Shown here piece after piece: positions 35,332 through 43,885 of a stretch of DNA of 64,000 bases. Numbering within the stretch: the stretch's first letter is position 1; every line of letters starts with the position of its first letter. Source of the stretch: Acidipropionibacterium thoenii DSM 20276. GTDB lineage: Bacteria; Actinomycetota; Actinomycetes; Propionibacteriales; Propionibacteriaceae. The stretch covers positions 62,001-126,000 of the forward strand of contig NZ_AUHZ01000007.1 of the NCBI RefSeq assembly GCF_000423445.1. The letters run 5' to 3'. Made by a program: the position numbers and the translations under genes. The notes under the pieces were generated by a model that was not told the origin of the DNA, did no database searches, and saw only the letters and a list, made by a program, of their open reading frames with translations.

Positions 35332-35406
35332 GGGCGGTTGGCGCAGTGGTAGCGCGCTTCGTTCACACCGAAGAGGTCGCGGGTTCGAAACCCGCATCGC
35401 CCACCA
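35332..35406 (+). tRNA. tRNA-Val (CAC)
   Basis: 75 bases with encoded CCA. Same acceptor stem and nearly the same D-arm as tRNA-Val (GAC) on the other strand, but anticodon stem CTTCG/CGAAG with loop TTCACAC (anticodon CAC) and T-arm GCGGG-TTCGAAA-CCCGC. The two probably arose by duplication. Confidence 0.95.
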
Positions 35407-35465
35407 GATGGCCCTTGGCGGAACAACGGGGCCTCACATTGCAGATCGGAGCGTGTCGCTCCGGT

Positions 35466-35497
35466 ACCAGGGGCGTCCCGGACGGGGCGCTCCTGGT
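35466..35497 (+). terminator. Candidate terminator after tRNA-Val (CAC)
   Basis: ACCAGGGGCG (35466-35475) pairs with CGCTCCTGGT (35488-35497), 10 pairs including one G-U, with a 12-base loop; no T-run. Confidence 0.4.
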
Positions 35498-35629
35498 GCG
35501 TCCTCAGGGCCGGGTCGGGATGCGCCGAAGGCTGCTGGCGAGACCGGCACGCGGGTACAGTCGCAGGTGTTGACGTAGTGACAGTGATTCCCGCTCCGGG
35601 GTCGCGTCCCGTCTGCGGGGAGGCCTGTG

Positions 35630-35779
35630 ATGGCTTGGAGGATTGCGATCCTGGGATCAGGGTCGGATCACGGGGCCCTGCGCCGCTGGATCGGCCGGAC
35701 GGTCGCAGCGGGTCTGGCGGCGGCGGTGTGGTGGGTCATCGCTGAAGCGGGCCGGCGACGCGACCGGAGTGAATGGTGA
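35630..35779 (+). CDS. Possible 49-residue small membrane protein
   Basis: ATG 35630 is 6 bases after GGGGAGG. The product begins MAWRIAILGSGSDHGALRRW, then a weak hydrophobic stretch TVAAGLAAAVWWVIAEAG, and ends in a basic tail RRRDRSEW. Third-position GC is high but the frame is too short to judge coding bias. No homologue recognised; it may be chance. Confidence 0.3.
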   Translation: MAWRIAILGSGSDHGALRRWIGRTVAAGLAAAVWWVIAEAGRRRDRSEW

Positions 35780-35839
35780 TCTCCGGTGGCGCGGTTCACC
35801 GAAACGACGGTCCTGATCCGATGTTCTTGGAAGCCGTGC

Positions 35840-35845
35840 TACTGT
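35840..35845 (+). promoter_or_regulatory. Candidate -10 for cspA with long leader
   Basis: TACTGT with no good -35 hexamer. If used, the cspA mRNA would carry a leader of about 210 bases. Long structured leaders regulate cspA in enteric bacteria by temperature; whether this one does is inference. Confidence 0.35.
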
Positions 35846-36060
35846 CGTAATTGTTGTATGCACTTGTAGTGAGTTTCCTTCACTGGTTGTGACACCCAGT
35901 ATGACGCCGATGCGATCTGGTTGTGCATGCCACCAATCCCATGCGCTGTGGTCGTGAGCTCATACCCCGACATGACGCGCATTCATTGAGGCGCGCGGCG
36001 AATCCGTCGTGACGCCATGACGTGGTCTGGGGAATTCCCGGCCAGAAGCGAAGGACAATT

Positions 36061-36267
36061 ATGAGTACTGCTGGAACTGTCAAATGGTGGAATTCCGACC
36101 GAGGTTTCGGATTCATCTCCCCCGATGACGGCTCGGCGGACGTGTTCGCCCACCACAGCCAGATTCAGGGCAACGGTTACCACGACCTTCAGGAGAACCA
36201 GAAGGTCGACTTCGACACCGAGGCCGGCCCCAAGGGCCCGAGGGCGACCAACATTCACACCCGCTGA
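36061..36267 (+). CDS. cspA: Cold-shock protein, CspA family
   Basis: 68-residue single-stranded nucleic-acid binding OB-fold protein acting as RNA chaperone. [20 protein letters not shown] contains RNP1 (GFGFI), and DVFAHHSQI contains RNP2. ATG 36061 follows GAAGGA. VKWWN (usually VKWFN) and SDRGFGFI (usually AEKGFGFI) are mild changes. Alone in its transcription unit, with a terminator downstream. Confidence 0.95.
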   Translation: MSTAGTVKWWNSDRGFGFISPDDGSADVFAHHSQIQGNGYHDLQENQKVDFDTEAGPKGPRATNIHTR

Positions 36268-36349
36268 TCCGTCTCGTGCGCCGCTGGCGCGCGGAGATCT
36301 GGTAGAAGTACTTTCCCAGCTCGCCGCGCTCCACGCATCAGACCAGAGG

Positions 36350-36399
36350 AAGGTTCTGGCACCGGCACCTCGTGTGCCGATGACAGGACCTTCTTTCTT
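36350..36399 (+). terminator. Intrinsic terminator after cspA
   Basis: AAGGTTCTG (36350-36358) pairs with CAGGACCTT (36384-36392), an inner GGCAC/GTGCC hairpin fills the loop, and the tail TTCTTTCTT follows. It is one of the few T-rich terminators in the window. Confidence 0.75.
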
Positions 36400-36422
36400 G
36401 TGCCCGGGCATCGCGCGGAGTC

Positions 36423-36442
36423 GCCGATCAGCACTGATCGGC
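36423..36442. promoter_or_regulatory. 20-bp dyad operator upstream of the orphan gene
   Basis: GCCGATCAG (36423-36431) and CTGATCGGC (36434-36442) are perfect 9-bp arms around CA. The expected -35 position for the downstream CACAAT element falls inside it, so binding would repress or control transcription. Confidence 0.5.
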
Positions 36443-36454
36443 CCGGCGATGCTC

Positions 36455-36460
36455 CACAAT
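36455..36460 (+). promoter_or_regulatory. Candidate -10 for the orphan gene
   Basis: CACAAT, 54 bases before ATG 36515; the -35 region would be 36432-36437, inside the dyad. Confidence 0.35.
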
Positions 36461-36514
36461 CTGTGCGGAACCGGCCCCAGAGGCCATCACATCATCGTTC
36501 AATCAAGGAAGCTC

Positions 36515-36781
36515 ATGGCAACAATCACCATAGGAACTGGACACTCAAGGTTCTGGATCGAGGGATCCGAGGAGGACATCAAGAACTACGCCAACCGCAT
36601 CGCGACCGGGTTCCGGACCGTGAACGGCGCCTGGATCAGCAATGGGAAGTGGACCGCCTGGGTCCCCTCGTCCGCGCAGGTCTGGGTGAATCCCGGCGCC
36701 CCGGTCGAGTCCGGGATCGATGTCATCATGATCGAGGGACTTCACCGCGAGGAGGGGGACCAGCCGGACCTGGCGCGCTGA
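36515..36781 (+). CDS. Unknown 88-residue protein
   Basis: No family recognised. Starts ATG 36515 after CAAGGAAG. The sequence is compact and Trp-rich: TGHSRFWIEGSEEDIKNYA, RTVNGAWISNGKWTAWVP and SAQVWVNPGAPVESGIDVIMI suggest a small alpha/beta cytoplasmic protein with amphipathic strands and an acidic C-terminus (HREEGDQPDLAR). No signal peptide or cysteines. It has its own promoter-like region and dyad, and lies between cspA and the DUF1345 gene without obvious link to either. Confidence 0.6.
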   Translation: MATITIGTGHSRFWIEGSEEDIKNYANRIATGFRTVNGAWISNGKWTAWVPSSAQVWVNPGAPVESGIDVIMIEGLHREEGDQPDLAR

Positions 36782-36939
36782 CAGGTCAGGGTCTGCTCCG
36801 CGTGCCGTGGCAGCCAGACCGGTGCACCTGGAGGCACACTCGTGGTGGCGATCGCCCCACGGGTCGTGCAGTGTCGGCCCGCGTGATGGCCCTGACGACA
36901 TGCCGGGCCACCTGATGGCCGGGCGAGGAGGTTGGGCGG

Positions 36940-37611
36940 ATGAGACGCAACTGGCCCTGGTTGGAGGCCCGCGGAGCAGTCGCGCGGATGGTGGTGGCGG
37001 TGGCCGCGGGGGCGCTGGCGGGTATCGCGGGCTGGCTGCTGGGCGGCTGGCCCTGGGGTCTGCTGTGGGCGCTGGCCACCCAGTCGGTGTGGTTCTCGGT
37101 GGCGAACTGGTTGGCGCTGTGGCCGGCCGATGCCGACCGGACCATGGAGCACGCCCGCCGCGATGAGTTCCGACCGGTGCAGGAGGAGATCGTCATCGTG
37201 GCGCTGCTCGCCGCCGGGATCGCCGCCACGCCACTGCTGGGACGGGTGGCCCCGGGGAGCAGGCGGTCCGGTGCTGCACTGCTGGCCCTGGCGGTGGTGT
37301 TCATGCAGTGGTTCGGTCTTCACGCCATGTACGCGGCCAGATACGCCTACGAGTACTACCTCGCCGGACCGAGCGGGGACCGGAATCCCGGTGGGATCGA
37401 CTTCAACCAGAGCGAGGCCCCGGCCTACCGGGACTTCCTCTACTTCAGCTACAACCTCGGCATGACCTACCAGGTCTCCGACACCGCCGTGACGAACTCC
37501 CGGATCAGGGCGGTGGTGCTGAGGCACTGCCTGGTCTCCTACGCCTTTGCCCTGGTCATTCTGGCCAGCACCGTCAACGTGGTCACCGGCGTCCTCGCCG
37601 CAGGCCTCTGA
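36940..37611 (+). CDS. DUF1345 membrane protein
   Basis: 223 residues with four or five hydrophobic helices (AGIAGWLLGGWPWGLLWALA, IVIVALLAAGIAATPLL, GAALLALAVVFMQWFGLHAM, SYAFALVILASTVNVVTGVLA). The conserved DUF1345 block is complete: GGIDFNQSEAPAYRDFLYFS, then LGMTYQVSDTAVTNSRIR and LRHCLVSYAF. ATG 36940 follows GAGGAGG. Function unknown. Confidence 0.88.
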   Translation: MRRNWPWLEARGAVARMVVAVAAGALAGIAGWLLGGWPWGLLWALATQSVWFSVANWLALWPADADRTMEHARRDEFRPVQEEIVIVALLAAGIAATPLLGRVAPGSRRSGAALLALAVVFMQWFGLHAMYAARYAYEYYLAGPSGDRNPGGIDFNQSEAPAYRDFLYFSYNLGMTYQVSDTAVTNSRIRAVVLRHCLVSYAFALVILASTVNVVTGVLAAGL

Positions 37612-37765
37612 GATCCGCCTGCCGAGAGCCGCCGGCCGGGCCGGGCGGCCCCGATCCCTCAGGGCCCGAGGGGACCGATGAGCGCCGGGGGATCGGTTTC
37701 GGGCATGATAGACAGGTCGGTCGGTGGCGCGGCCACTCGCGTCCCTGCGACCGGCGCGACATCCG

Positions 37766-37783
37766 ACCCGGGTCCGCCCGGGT
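37766..37783 (+). promoter_or_regulatory. GC hairpin in the thrS leader
   Basis: ACCCGGG (37766-37772) and CCCGGGT (37777-37783) form a 7-bp stem with loop TCCG, ending 23 bases before GTG 37807 and close to the ribosome site. It could modulate thrS translation, but such hairpins are easy to find in GC-rich DNA. Confidence 0.3.
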
Positions 37784-37806
37784 GCATCGAGAGAGAGAAC
37801 GTCATC

Positions 37807-39873
37807 GTGTCCATCACCATCACCGTGCAGCGATCCGGAGATCCCGAGGAGCGCCAGGTGGACACTACGACGACCGGCCTGGACCTGTTCGGAGCCGACC
37901 GCGGCGTCGTGGCCATGAGAGTCGACGGGCAGCTCCAGGACCTGCAGCGACAGATCCCGGCCGGGGCCGCGGTCGAGGCGGTGGAGGCCACCAGCGTCGA
38001 CGGGCTCAACATCATCCGGCACTCGGCCACCCATGTGATGGCCCAGGCCGTCGAGGAGATCTTCCCCGAGGTCAACCTCGGCATCGGCCCGTTCATCACC
38101 GACGGCTTCTACTACGACTTCGGCAATATCGACCCCGTCACCCCGCAGATGCTCAAGGATCTCGAGAAGCGGATGAAGCGGATCGTCAAGGAGAACCAGC
38201 GCTTCGTCCGCCGTGCCGTCACCGAGGAGCAGGCCCGCCAGGAACTCGCCGACCAGCCCTACAAACTGGAACTGGTCGGGTCCAAGGGACACCACGAGGC
38301 TGAGGGGGCCTCGGTGGAGGTCGGTGGCTCCGAGCTGACCATCTACGACAATGTCCGGCGCAACGGTGAGACCGCCTGGAAGGACCTGTGCCGGGGCCCG
38401 CACGTGCCCTCCACCAAGTATCTGGGCAATGGCTTCGCCCTCACCAAGTCCTCGGCCGCCTACTGGAAGGGCGACCAGGCCAATGATCAGCTGCAGCGCG
38501 TCTACGGGACGGCATGGGCCTCCAAGGAGGACCTGGTCGCCTACCAGACGCAGATGGCCGAGGCGGCCCGTCGCGACCACCGCAAGCTGGGGGCCGAGCT
38601 GGACCTGTTCAGTTTTCCCGAGGAGATCGGGCCAGGGCTGGCGGTCTTCCACCCCAAGGGGGGGATGCTGCGCCACATCATCGAGGACTTCATCATCTCC
38701 GAGCACCTCAAGCGCGGATTCGACATCGTCTACACCCCCGAGATCACCAAGGGCGGCGTCTTCCACACCTCCGGGCACCTGCCGCACTATGCCGAGACGA
38801 TGTTCCCGCCGATGAACGTCGATGAGGAGCGGGACGCCGAGGGCGATATCACCCGGGCCGGCCAGGAGTACTACCTCAAGGCCATGAACTGCCCGATGCA
38901 GAACCTCATCTACAAGTCGCGCGGGCGCTCCTACCGCGACCTGCCCATCAAGCTGTTCGAGATGGGCCACGACTACCGCTACGAGAAGTCCGGCGTGGTC
39001 CAGGGCCTCACCCGGATGCGCGGCTTCACCCAGGACGACTCGCACATCTACTGCACCCCTGACCAGGCTCCTCAGGTGATCCGCGACCTGCTGGGCTTCT
39101 TCGACGACGTGCTGAGTGCCTTCGGACTGGGGGAGTTCTACCTCGAGCTGTCCACCCGCGACTCCGAGGGCAGGAACCAGGACAAGTTCATCGGCTCCGA
39201 CCAGGACTGGGCGGCAGCCACCCGGATCCTCCAGGAGGTCTGTGAGGGCTCCGGTCTGGATCTGGTGCCCGACCCGGGCGGGGCCGCCTTCTACGGCCCG
39301 AAGGTCTCGGTGCAGGCCAAGGACGCGATCGGGCGGACCTGGCAGATGTCGACGGTCCAGTACGACTTCAACCAGCCCGAGCGGTTCAAGCTGGAGTACA
39401 CCGCCCCCGACGGTTCCCGCCAGCGTCCGGTGATGATCCACTCCGCCAAGCTCGGCTCGGTGGAGCGGTTCATCGGCGTCCTCACCGAGCACTACGCCGG
39501 CGCCTTCCCGGTCTGGCTGTCCCCGGTTCAGGTGCATGGCGTCCCCGTCGCCGAGGAGTTCGACAGCTACCTCAAGGACTTCGCCGGGCAGCTTCGAGCC
39601 GTCGGACTGCGCGTCGAGCTCGACACCTCCACCGACCGGTTCGGCAAGAAGATCCGCAACGCCACCCAGACCAAGGTGCCCTTCATCGTCATCGCCGGCG
39701 GCGAGGACGTGGACGCCGAGGCGGTCTCCTTCCGGTTCCGTGACGGCTCCCAGCTCAACGGCGTGCCTCTGGAGCGGGCCGTGGCGATCGTGGCCGGATG
39801 GTCGGAAGCCCGCCGCAACGACGATCCGACCGCCGCGAATGCCGAGTCGGTGCTGGACGGCCCGGAGGCCTGA
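37807..39873 (+). CDS. thrS: Threonyl-tRNA synthetase
   Basis: Class II aminoacyl-tRNA synthetase, 688 residues. A TGS-like N-terminal domain (residues 1-70) is followed by the editing domain with the [10 protein letters not shown] motif (HxxxH) and the catalytic core: class II motif 1 region ([18 protein letters not shown]), ligand Cys in MNCPMQ, motif 2 [20 protein letters not shown], and motif 3 near [16 protein letters not shown], then the anticodon domain. I prefer GTG 37807 behind GAGAGAGAG; the frame is open to 37678 but that part is not domain-like. First gene of the PIM-lipid operon, as in mycobacteria. Confidence 0.96.
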   Translation: MSITITVQRSGDPEERQVDTTTTGLDLFGADRGVVAMRVDGQLQDLQRQIPAGAAVEAVEATSVDGLNIIRHSATHVMAQAVEEIFPEVNLGIGPFITDGFYYDFGNIDPVTPQMLKDLEKRMKRIVKENQRFVRRAVTEEQARQELADQPYKLELVGSKGHHEAEGASVEVGGSELTIYDNVRRNGETAWKDLCRGPHVPSTKYLGNGFALTKSSAAYWKGDQANDQLQRVYGTAWASKEDLVAYQTQMAEAARRDHRKLGAELDLFSFPEEIGPGLAVFHPKGGMLRHIIEDFIISEHLKRGFDIVYTPEITKGGVFHTSGHLPHYAETMFPPMNVDEERDAEGDITRAGQEYYLKAMNCPMQNLIYKSRGRSYRDLPIKLFEMGHDYRYEKSGVVQGLTRMRGFTQDDSHIYCTPDQAPQVIRDLLGFFDDVLSAFGLGEFYLELSTRDSEGRNQDKFIGSDQDWAAATRILQEVCEGSGLDLVPDPGGAAFYGPKVSVQAKDAIGRTWQMSTVQYDFNQPERFKLEYTAPDGSRQRPVMIHSAKLGSVERFIGVLTEHYAGAFPVWLSPVQVHGVPVAEEFDSYLKDFAGQLRAVGLRVELDTSTDRFGKKIRNATQTKVPFIVIAGGEDVDAEAVSFRFRDGSQLNGVPLERAVAIVAGWSEARRNDDPTAANAESVLDGPEA

Positions 39874-39875
39874 GA

Positions 39876-40451
39876 ATGACCGGCCAGCACGACGCGGATC
39901 AGGTCCGGGTCGAGTTCAGCGACGATCAGGTCGGCGTCCCCGACCCGTTCCGTCGACTGTGGACCCCCTACCGGATGGCCTACATCGACGGCGCGGACCG
40001 GCCCAGGACCGGCCAGGCCGGGGCGGACTGCCCGTTCTGCCGGGCCCCCCGCCAGCAGGACGAGGAGTCCCTCATCGTCCACCGCGGCCAGTACTGCTAC
40101 GTCATCATGAATCTGTACCCCTACTCGCCGGGACACCTCCTGGTCTGCCCCTACCGTCACGTCGCCGGCTACATCGAGGCCACCGCCGATGAGACCCGGG
40201 AGATGGCCGAGCTCACCCAGTCGGCGATCCGGGTGCTGACCGGGACCTCCCATCCGCAGGGGTTCAACGTCGGAATGAACCAGGGGGCGCCCGGGGGAGC
40301 CGGGGTGGCCGCCCACCTGCACCAGCACGTCGTCCCCAGGTGGATCGGAGACACCAACTTCCTGCCGATCATCGGCGGCACCCGTGCCGTGCCCCAGCTG
40401 CTGGGAGACGGCCGCACCCTGCTCGCAGAGGCCTGGGAGAGGCATGCTTGA
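39876..40451 (+). CDS. HIT-family hydrolase, Ap4A phosphorylase-like
   Basis: 191 residues, homologue of Rv2613c, a diadenosine tetraphosphate phosphorylase. The HIT triad is HLHQHV (147-152). CPFC at 52-55 may bind metal; NLYPYSPGHLLVCPYRHV and GFNVGMNQG are further HIT blocks. Begins 3 bases after the thrS stop and overlaps the next gene by 8 bases. Synthetases make Ap4A, so the coupling with thrS makes biochemical sense. Confidence 0.92.
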   Translation: MTGQHDADQVRVEFSDDQVGVPDPFRRLWTPYRMAYIDGADRPRTGQAGADCPFCRAPRQQDEESLIVHRGQYCYVIMNLYPYSPGHLLVCPYRHVAGYIEATADETREMAELTQSAIRVLTGTSHPQGFNVGMNQGAPGGAGVAAHLHQHVVPRWIGDTNFLPIIGGTRAVPQLLGDGRTLLAEAWERHA

Positions 40452-41067
40452 ACATTTCCGAGCCGGCTGGCAGAAGGTCATGCACCCACTGGCCGCCGCG
40501 CTCATCCGGATGCACGTCACCCCCGACATGGTCACCTGGATCGGTACCGTTGGCAGCATCGCGATGGCCCTCATCTTCTTCCCGCTGGGAATGTTGTGGC
40601 AGGGCCCGTGGCTGGTCGCGCTGTTCATCTTCTCCGACTCCCTGGACGGCAACATGGCCCGTCAGCTGGGCCGTCATTCCCAGTGGGGATCCTTTCTGGA
40701 CTCCTCCCTGGACCGGCTGGCCGATGGCGCCCTGTTCGCCGGCCTGGTGCTGTACTACGCCGGGCCAGGAGACTCCCGGCTGTGGGCCGGATTCGGCCTG
40801 GCGGCGCTGATCCTCGGGCAGGTCACCTCCTATGTGAGGGCCAAGGCGGAGTCGCTGGGACTGTCGGCCAAGATGGGCCTGGCCACTCGCGCCGATCGGC
40901 TGCTGGTGAGCCTGTTGGGCGCCGAGCTCACCGGCCTGGCGGCCGCCGGATTCCTCCCCCACTGGCTCATCTGGGCGTTGCCGGCGGGTCTGATCTACCT
41001 GACCATCGCCGGGGCGGTGACCGTCGGGCAGAGGATGTCAGCGGTGCACCGGCAGGTCACCTCGTGA
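40444..41067 (+). CDS. pgsA1: Phosphatidylinositol (phosphate) synthase
   Basis: 207-residue membrane CDP-alcohol phosphatidyltransferase. The metal-binding signature is intact: SDSLDGNMARQLGR, then GSFLDSSLDRLAD. In mycobacteria this enzyme joins CDP-diacylglycerol with inositol 1-phosphate for PI and PIM synthesis, and HIT, acyltransferase and pimA flank it identically. About five to six helices. ATG 40444 lies inside the HIT gene; its stop overlaps the next GTG (GTGA). Confidence 0.92.
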   Translation: MLEHFRAGWQKVMHPLAAALIRMHVTPDMVTWIGTVGSIAMALIFFPLGMLWQGPWLVALFIFSDSLDGNMARQLGRHSQWGSFLDSSLDRLADGALFAGLVLYYAGPGDSRLWAGFGLAALILGQVTSYVRAKAESLGLSAKMGLATRADRLLVSLLGAELTGLAAAGFLPHWLIWALPAGLIYLTIAGAVTVGQRMSAVHRQVTS

Positions 41068-42023
41068 GTTCCCCGACGGACCGGCCCGCCGGTTCAACGG
41101 GTCAGCCTCCGTCCGGTCGAGGATCAGGGCGCCTGGGTGCCACCGCGATGGCGGCGACACGTCACCTTCCCCGCGGCGTCTGGGATCCCGCCGCCCAGCT
41201 GGCCGGCGCGGCACTGAGCCGATTCCCGGTGCCTGCCGTGAAGCAGTGGATGCTCAATGCCGAGACGATGACGGGTACACCGCCATGTCACGCCCAGACC
41301 CGCCGGGCAGTCGTCTCCTGGGCGCGCACCCTGGTGACCTCGATGCAGCTGCCCGGCTGGTCGCGCGAGCGGATCGACCAGCAGGTCGACTTCGACCCCG
41401 GGCAGTTCCAGGTGCTGCGCGACGCGGTGGCCACCCGCGGCGCCGTGGTGGCCCTGCCGCACATGGCTTCCTGGGACCTGGCCGGAGCCTGGGTGGCTGG
41501 CCGCGGAGTGCCGATCAGCACGGTTGCCGAGCAGCTTCCGGACGCCGAGTTCGAACTCTTCGTACGGACCCGGGAGAGGCTCGGGATGAAGGTCTACGGC
41601 CACCGCCAGCCGCAGGTGGCCAGCCGGCTGGTCGCCGACCTGCGGGAGGGCAGGCTGATCAGCCTGGTCGCCGACCGTGACTTCTCCCGTCGCGGGGTGG
41701 CCGTGAACTGGCTGACCGCCACCGGACCGGTGCCAGGATCGATGCCACCAGGTCCGGCGCACCTGGCAGTGCTCACCGGGGCCGCCCTGGTCGGCGTCGT
41801 CTGCAGCTACACCTCCCCGGATCGGATGCGCATCGAGTTCTCCCCGGTTCTCGAACCGGCTGACCAGGCCACCAGCCGGGAGCGCGCCGCTGCGCTGACC
41901 TGCCGGTTGGCCGAGTGGTTCAGCCCCCGGATCGCGGCACAGGTTCACGACTGGCACATGTTCCAACCATTCTTCACCGGTCTCGGCGCCGATCCGGCGC
42001 GCACCACGGGGACATTGTCGTGA
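41064..42023 (+). CDS. patA: Phosphatidylinositol mannoside acyltransferase (PatA-like)
   Basis: 319-residue membrane-associated LpxL/HtrB-type acyltransferase. The HX4D motif is HMASWD; ADRDFSRRGVAV and the glycine/proline-rich GPVPGSMPPGPAHLAVLTGA match the family's acceptor region. In mycobacteria PatA acylates the first mannose of PIM1/PIM2. GTG 41064 overlaps the pgsA1 stop; ATG 41149 is an alternative. Stop overlaps pimA by 4 bases. Confidence 0.9.
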   Translation: MSSPTDRPAGSTGQPPSGRGSGRLGATAMAATRHLPRGVWDPAAQLAGAALSRFPVPAVKQWMLNAETMTGTPPCHAQTRRAVVSWARTLVTSMQLPGWSRERIDQQVDFDPGQFQVLRDAVATRGAVVALPHMASWDLAGAWVAGRGVPISTVAEQLPDAEFELFVRTRERLGMKVYGHRQPQVASRLVADLREGRLISLVADRDFSRRGVAVNWLTATGPVPGSMPPGPAHLAVLTGAALVGVVCSYTSPDRMRIEFSPVLEPADQATSRERAAALTCRLAEWFSPRIAAQVHDWHMFQPFFTGLGADPARTTGTLS

Positions 42024-43192
42024 ACAACGGACCGCACGCACCGCAGAACCGGGAATGGCTCAGTGTCGGACTGGTCTGCCCATACTCCTTCAGCCGCCCG
42101 GGAGGGGTCCAGAATCACCTGCTCGGGCTGGCGAGCTGGCTGCGACGACATGATCATGTGGTCAGCCTGCTCGGCCCCGGCAGTCTTGATGAGCACACCC
42201 TGGCAGACCACGATCTGCCACCGGACTGCTTCACCAGTACCGGAGGCACCGTCCCGGTGCCCGCCAACGGGTCGGTCGCCCGGCTGAGTTTCGGCGCCCG
42301 CCCGGCGATCCGGGTGCGGGCCTGGCTCAGGAGCCACTACTTCGACGTCATCCACCTCCACGAGCCACTCACCCCCTCCAGCTCACTTCTGGCGCTGTGG
42401 AATGCCGACCGACCGCTGGTGGCGACCTTCCACACCTCCTTCGAGGACTCCGACTTCGCCGAGTCCCCGCTCCTTCGCGCTGCCCGGCGGCTGGCCCCCT
42501 CCTCAGTCGCCCGGATCGACGAGGCGGTGGCGGTCTCCTCGGCGGCCGCGGAAGCTGCTCGGCGCACCTGGCGGCTCGATCCTGCGATCATCGGCAACGG
42601 CGTCGACACCTCCGAGCTGTCGGCGGTCTGGTCCTCGGCCTCTCCGTGGCGCGGCGGGGACCGGCCACGGATCTGCTTCCTGGGACGCTTCGAGGAAACT
42701 CGCAAGGGCCTGGAGTTCTTCCTGGGGGCGATCAGGCGGGTGCGGCTCAACCATCCTGACCTCGATGCGGTGGTGGTGGGGCCCGGCTCGATCCCCGCAC
42801 ACAACGACCAGGCGAGGTTTCTCGGCGCACTGCCGGATGCCGAGCGTGACCGGGTGCTGGGATCCAGTGATGTCTACGTGGCACCCAATACCGGAGGCGA
42901 GTCCTTCGGAATCGTGCTGGTGGAGGCGATGGCTGCCGGAGCGAAGGTGGTGGCCACCGACCTGTCCGGTTTCCGCGAGGTACTCACCGACGACCGCGGG
43001 CTGGTCGGCTGGCTGACCCCCGCCGGTGACCCGGCGGCCCTGGCCAGGGCCATCAACCAGGCGCTGGCCCCGGGACACACCGAGCTGGCCGATCGGGGGC
43101 TGCGCCGCGCCCGCCAGTTCGACTGGGACAGTGTCGGACCGCAACTGGTCGAACGTTACCGGGCCGCGATCGTGGCCCGCCGGAGCCGCTGA
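42020..43192 (+). CDS. pimA: Phosphatidylinositol alpha-mannosyltransferase
   Basis: GT4-family glycosyltransferase, 390 residues, adding the first mannose from GDP-mannose to phosphatidylinositol at the cytoplasmic face. The N-terminal domain has CPYSFSRPGGVQNHLLGLA and HLHEPLTPSSSLLAL; the C-terminal nucleotide-binding domain has ICFLGRFEETRKGLEFFL and the EX7E-type motif GGESFGIVLVEAMAAGAKVV. All match mycobacterial PimA. GTG 42020 overlaps patA. It ends the thrS-pimA run; the next gene has its own leaderless promoter. Confidence 0.93.
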   Translation: MNNGPHAPQNREWLSVGLVCPYSFSRPGGVQNHLLGLASWLRRHDHVVSLLGPGSLDEHTLADHDLPPDCFTSTGGTVPVPANGSVARLSFGARPAIRVRAWLRSHYFDVIHLHEPLTPSSSLLALWNADRPLVATFHTSFEDSDFAESPLLRAARRLAPSSVARIDEAVAVSSAAAEAARRTWRLDPAIIGNGVDTSELSAVWSSASPWRGGDRPRICFLGRFEETRKGLEFFLGAIRRVRLNHPDLDAVVVGPGSIPAHNDQARFLGALPDAERDRVLGSSDVYVAPNTGGESFGIVLVEAMAAGAKVVATDLSGFREVLTDDRGLVGWLTPAGDPAALARAINQALAPGHTELADRGLRRARQFDWDSVGPQLVERYRAAIVARRSR

Positions 43193-43246
43193 CCGGATCG
43201 CCGCGGTGCACGGCCCGGCACGAGGAGCCGGCTTCGAACCATCCAC

Positions 43247-43252
43247 TACGCT
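43247..43252 (+). promoter_or_regulatory. -10 element for leaderless pgsA2
   Basis: TACGCT ends 6 bases before GTG 43259. Confidence 0.4.
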
Positions 43253-43258
43253 GGCGCC

Positions 43259-43885
43259 GTGGTCACCCCCAGCTATGACACCGAGAGATTCTGGACCATT
43301 CCCAACGTCCTGTCGATCCTCCGGTTGCTCGGTGTGCCTGTTTTCCTGTGGCTGATTCTGGCCCTTCACGCCGACCTGTGGGCGGTGGTGGTGCTCGCCC
43401 TGGCCGGGCTGACTGACTGGCTGGACGGCCAGATCGCCCGACGTTTCCATCAGATCTCCCGGGCTGGTCAGCTGCTCGACCCGGCGGCCGACCGGCTGTA
43501 CATCCTGGCCACCCTCATCGCACTGATGATGCGAGGGGCGATTCCGATGTGGCTGCTGGTGGTGCTGGTGGCCCGCGATGTCGTCATCGCAGGCCTGGTT
43601 CCGCTGCTGCGAACCCGTGGCTACTCCTCCCTGCCGGTCCATTTCGTCGGCAAGGCGGCGACCTTCTGCCTGCTCTACTCCTTCCCGCTGATCCTGCTCG
43701 GCCACCTCACTGAGGGCGGCTGGACGGTGGCGCGGATCCTCGGCTGGGCACTGGCGATCTGGGGAACGGTGCTCTACTGGTGGGCCGGGCTGCTGTACTG
43801 CTACCAGACCTGGCGGATGGTCACCAGCACCCCCGCGAGATCCCAGCTGCGCTCCACCGGCCCGACTGAGGGGACCGACCGATGA
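43259..43885 (+). CDS. pgsA2: CDP-alcohol phosphatidyltransferase (phosphatidylglycerophosphate/cardiolipin synthase type)
   Basis: 208-residue membrane protein with the signature LTDWLDGQIARRFHQISRAG and LLDPAADRLY. Starts with TIPNVLSILRLLGVPVFLW, typical of bacterial PgsA. Position next to the DUF881/sbp genes matches Rv1822. The acceptor (glycerol 3-phosphate or phosphatidylglycerol) is undetermined. Its stop overlaps DUF881 by 4 bases. Confidence 0.87.
   Translation: MVTPSYDTERFWTIPNVLSILRLLGVPVFLWLILALHADLWAVVVLALAGLTDWLDGQIARRFHQISRAGQLLDPAADRLYILATLIALMMRGAIPMWLLVVLVARDVVIAGLVPLLRTRGYSSLPVHFVGKAATFCLLYSFPLILLGHLTEGGWTVARILGWALAIWGTVLYWWAGLLYCYQTWRMVTSTPARSQLRSTGPTEGTDR

Larger units (their letters stand above)
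35407..36060. other. 654-base gene-poor region before cspA
   Basis: Between tRNA-Val and cspA I find only the hairpin at 35466, one possible 49-codon frame (35630-35779) and promoter-like sequence near 35840. The last 200 bases have visibly lower GC than the surroundings, with runs such as GTAATTGTTGTATG, as expected of a cold-shock gene leader. No RNA family was recognised. Confidence 0.6.

Noticed and set aside
34825-35406. tRNA cluster as a phage or island attachment site
   Set aside because: No integrase, no partial tRNA repeat and no foreign-looking genes nearby.
36125-36781. 218-codon frame joining cspA region with the orphan gene
   Set aside because: Its first half overlaps cspA in another frame and the cspA terminator; the ATG at 36515 with its own ribosome site explains the coding part.
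37678-37806. Longer thrS start or a T-box leader
   Set aside because: The extra 43 residues do not look like TGS-domain sequence, and no T-box core motif was found; GTG 37807 has a better ribosome site.
36742-39537. 931-codon open frame on the minus strand opposite thrS and the DUF1345 gene
   Set aside because: It lies antisense to an unambiguous threonyl-tRNA synthetase; no domain was recognised.
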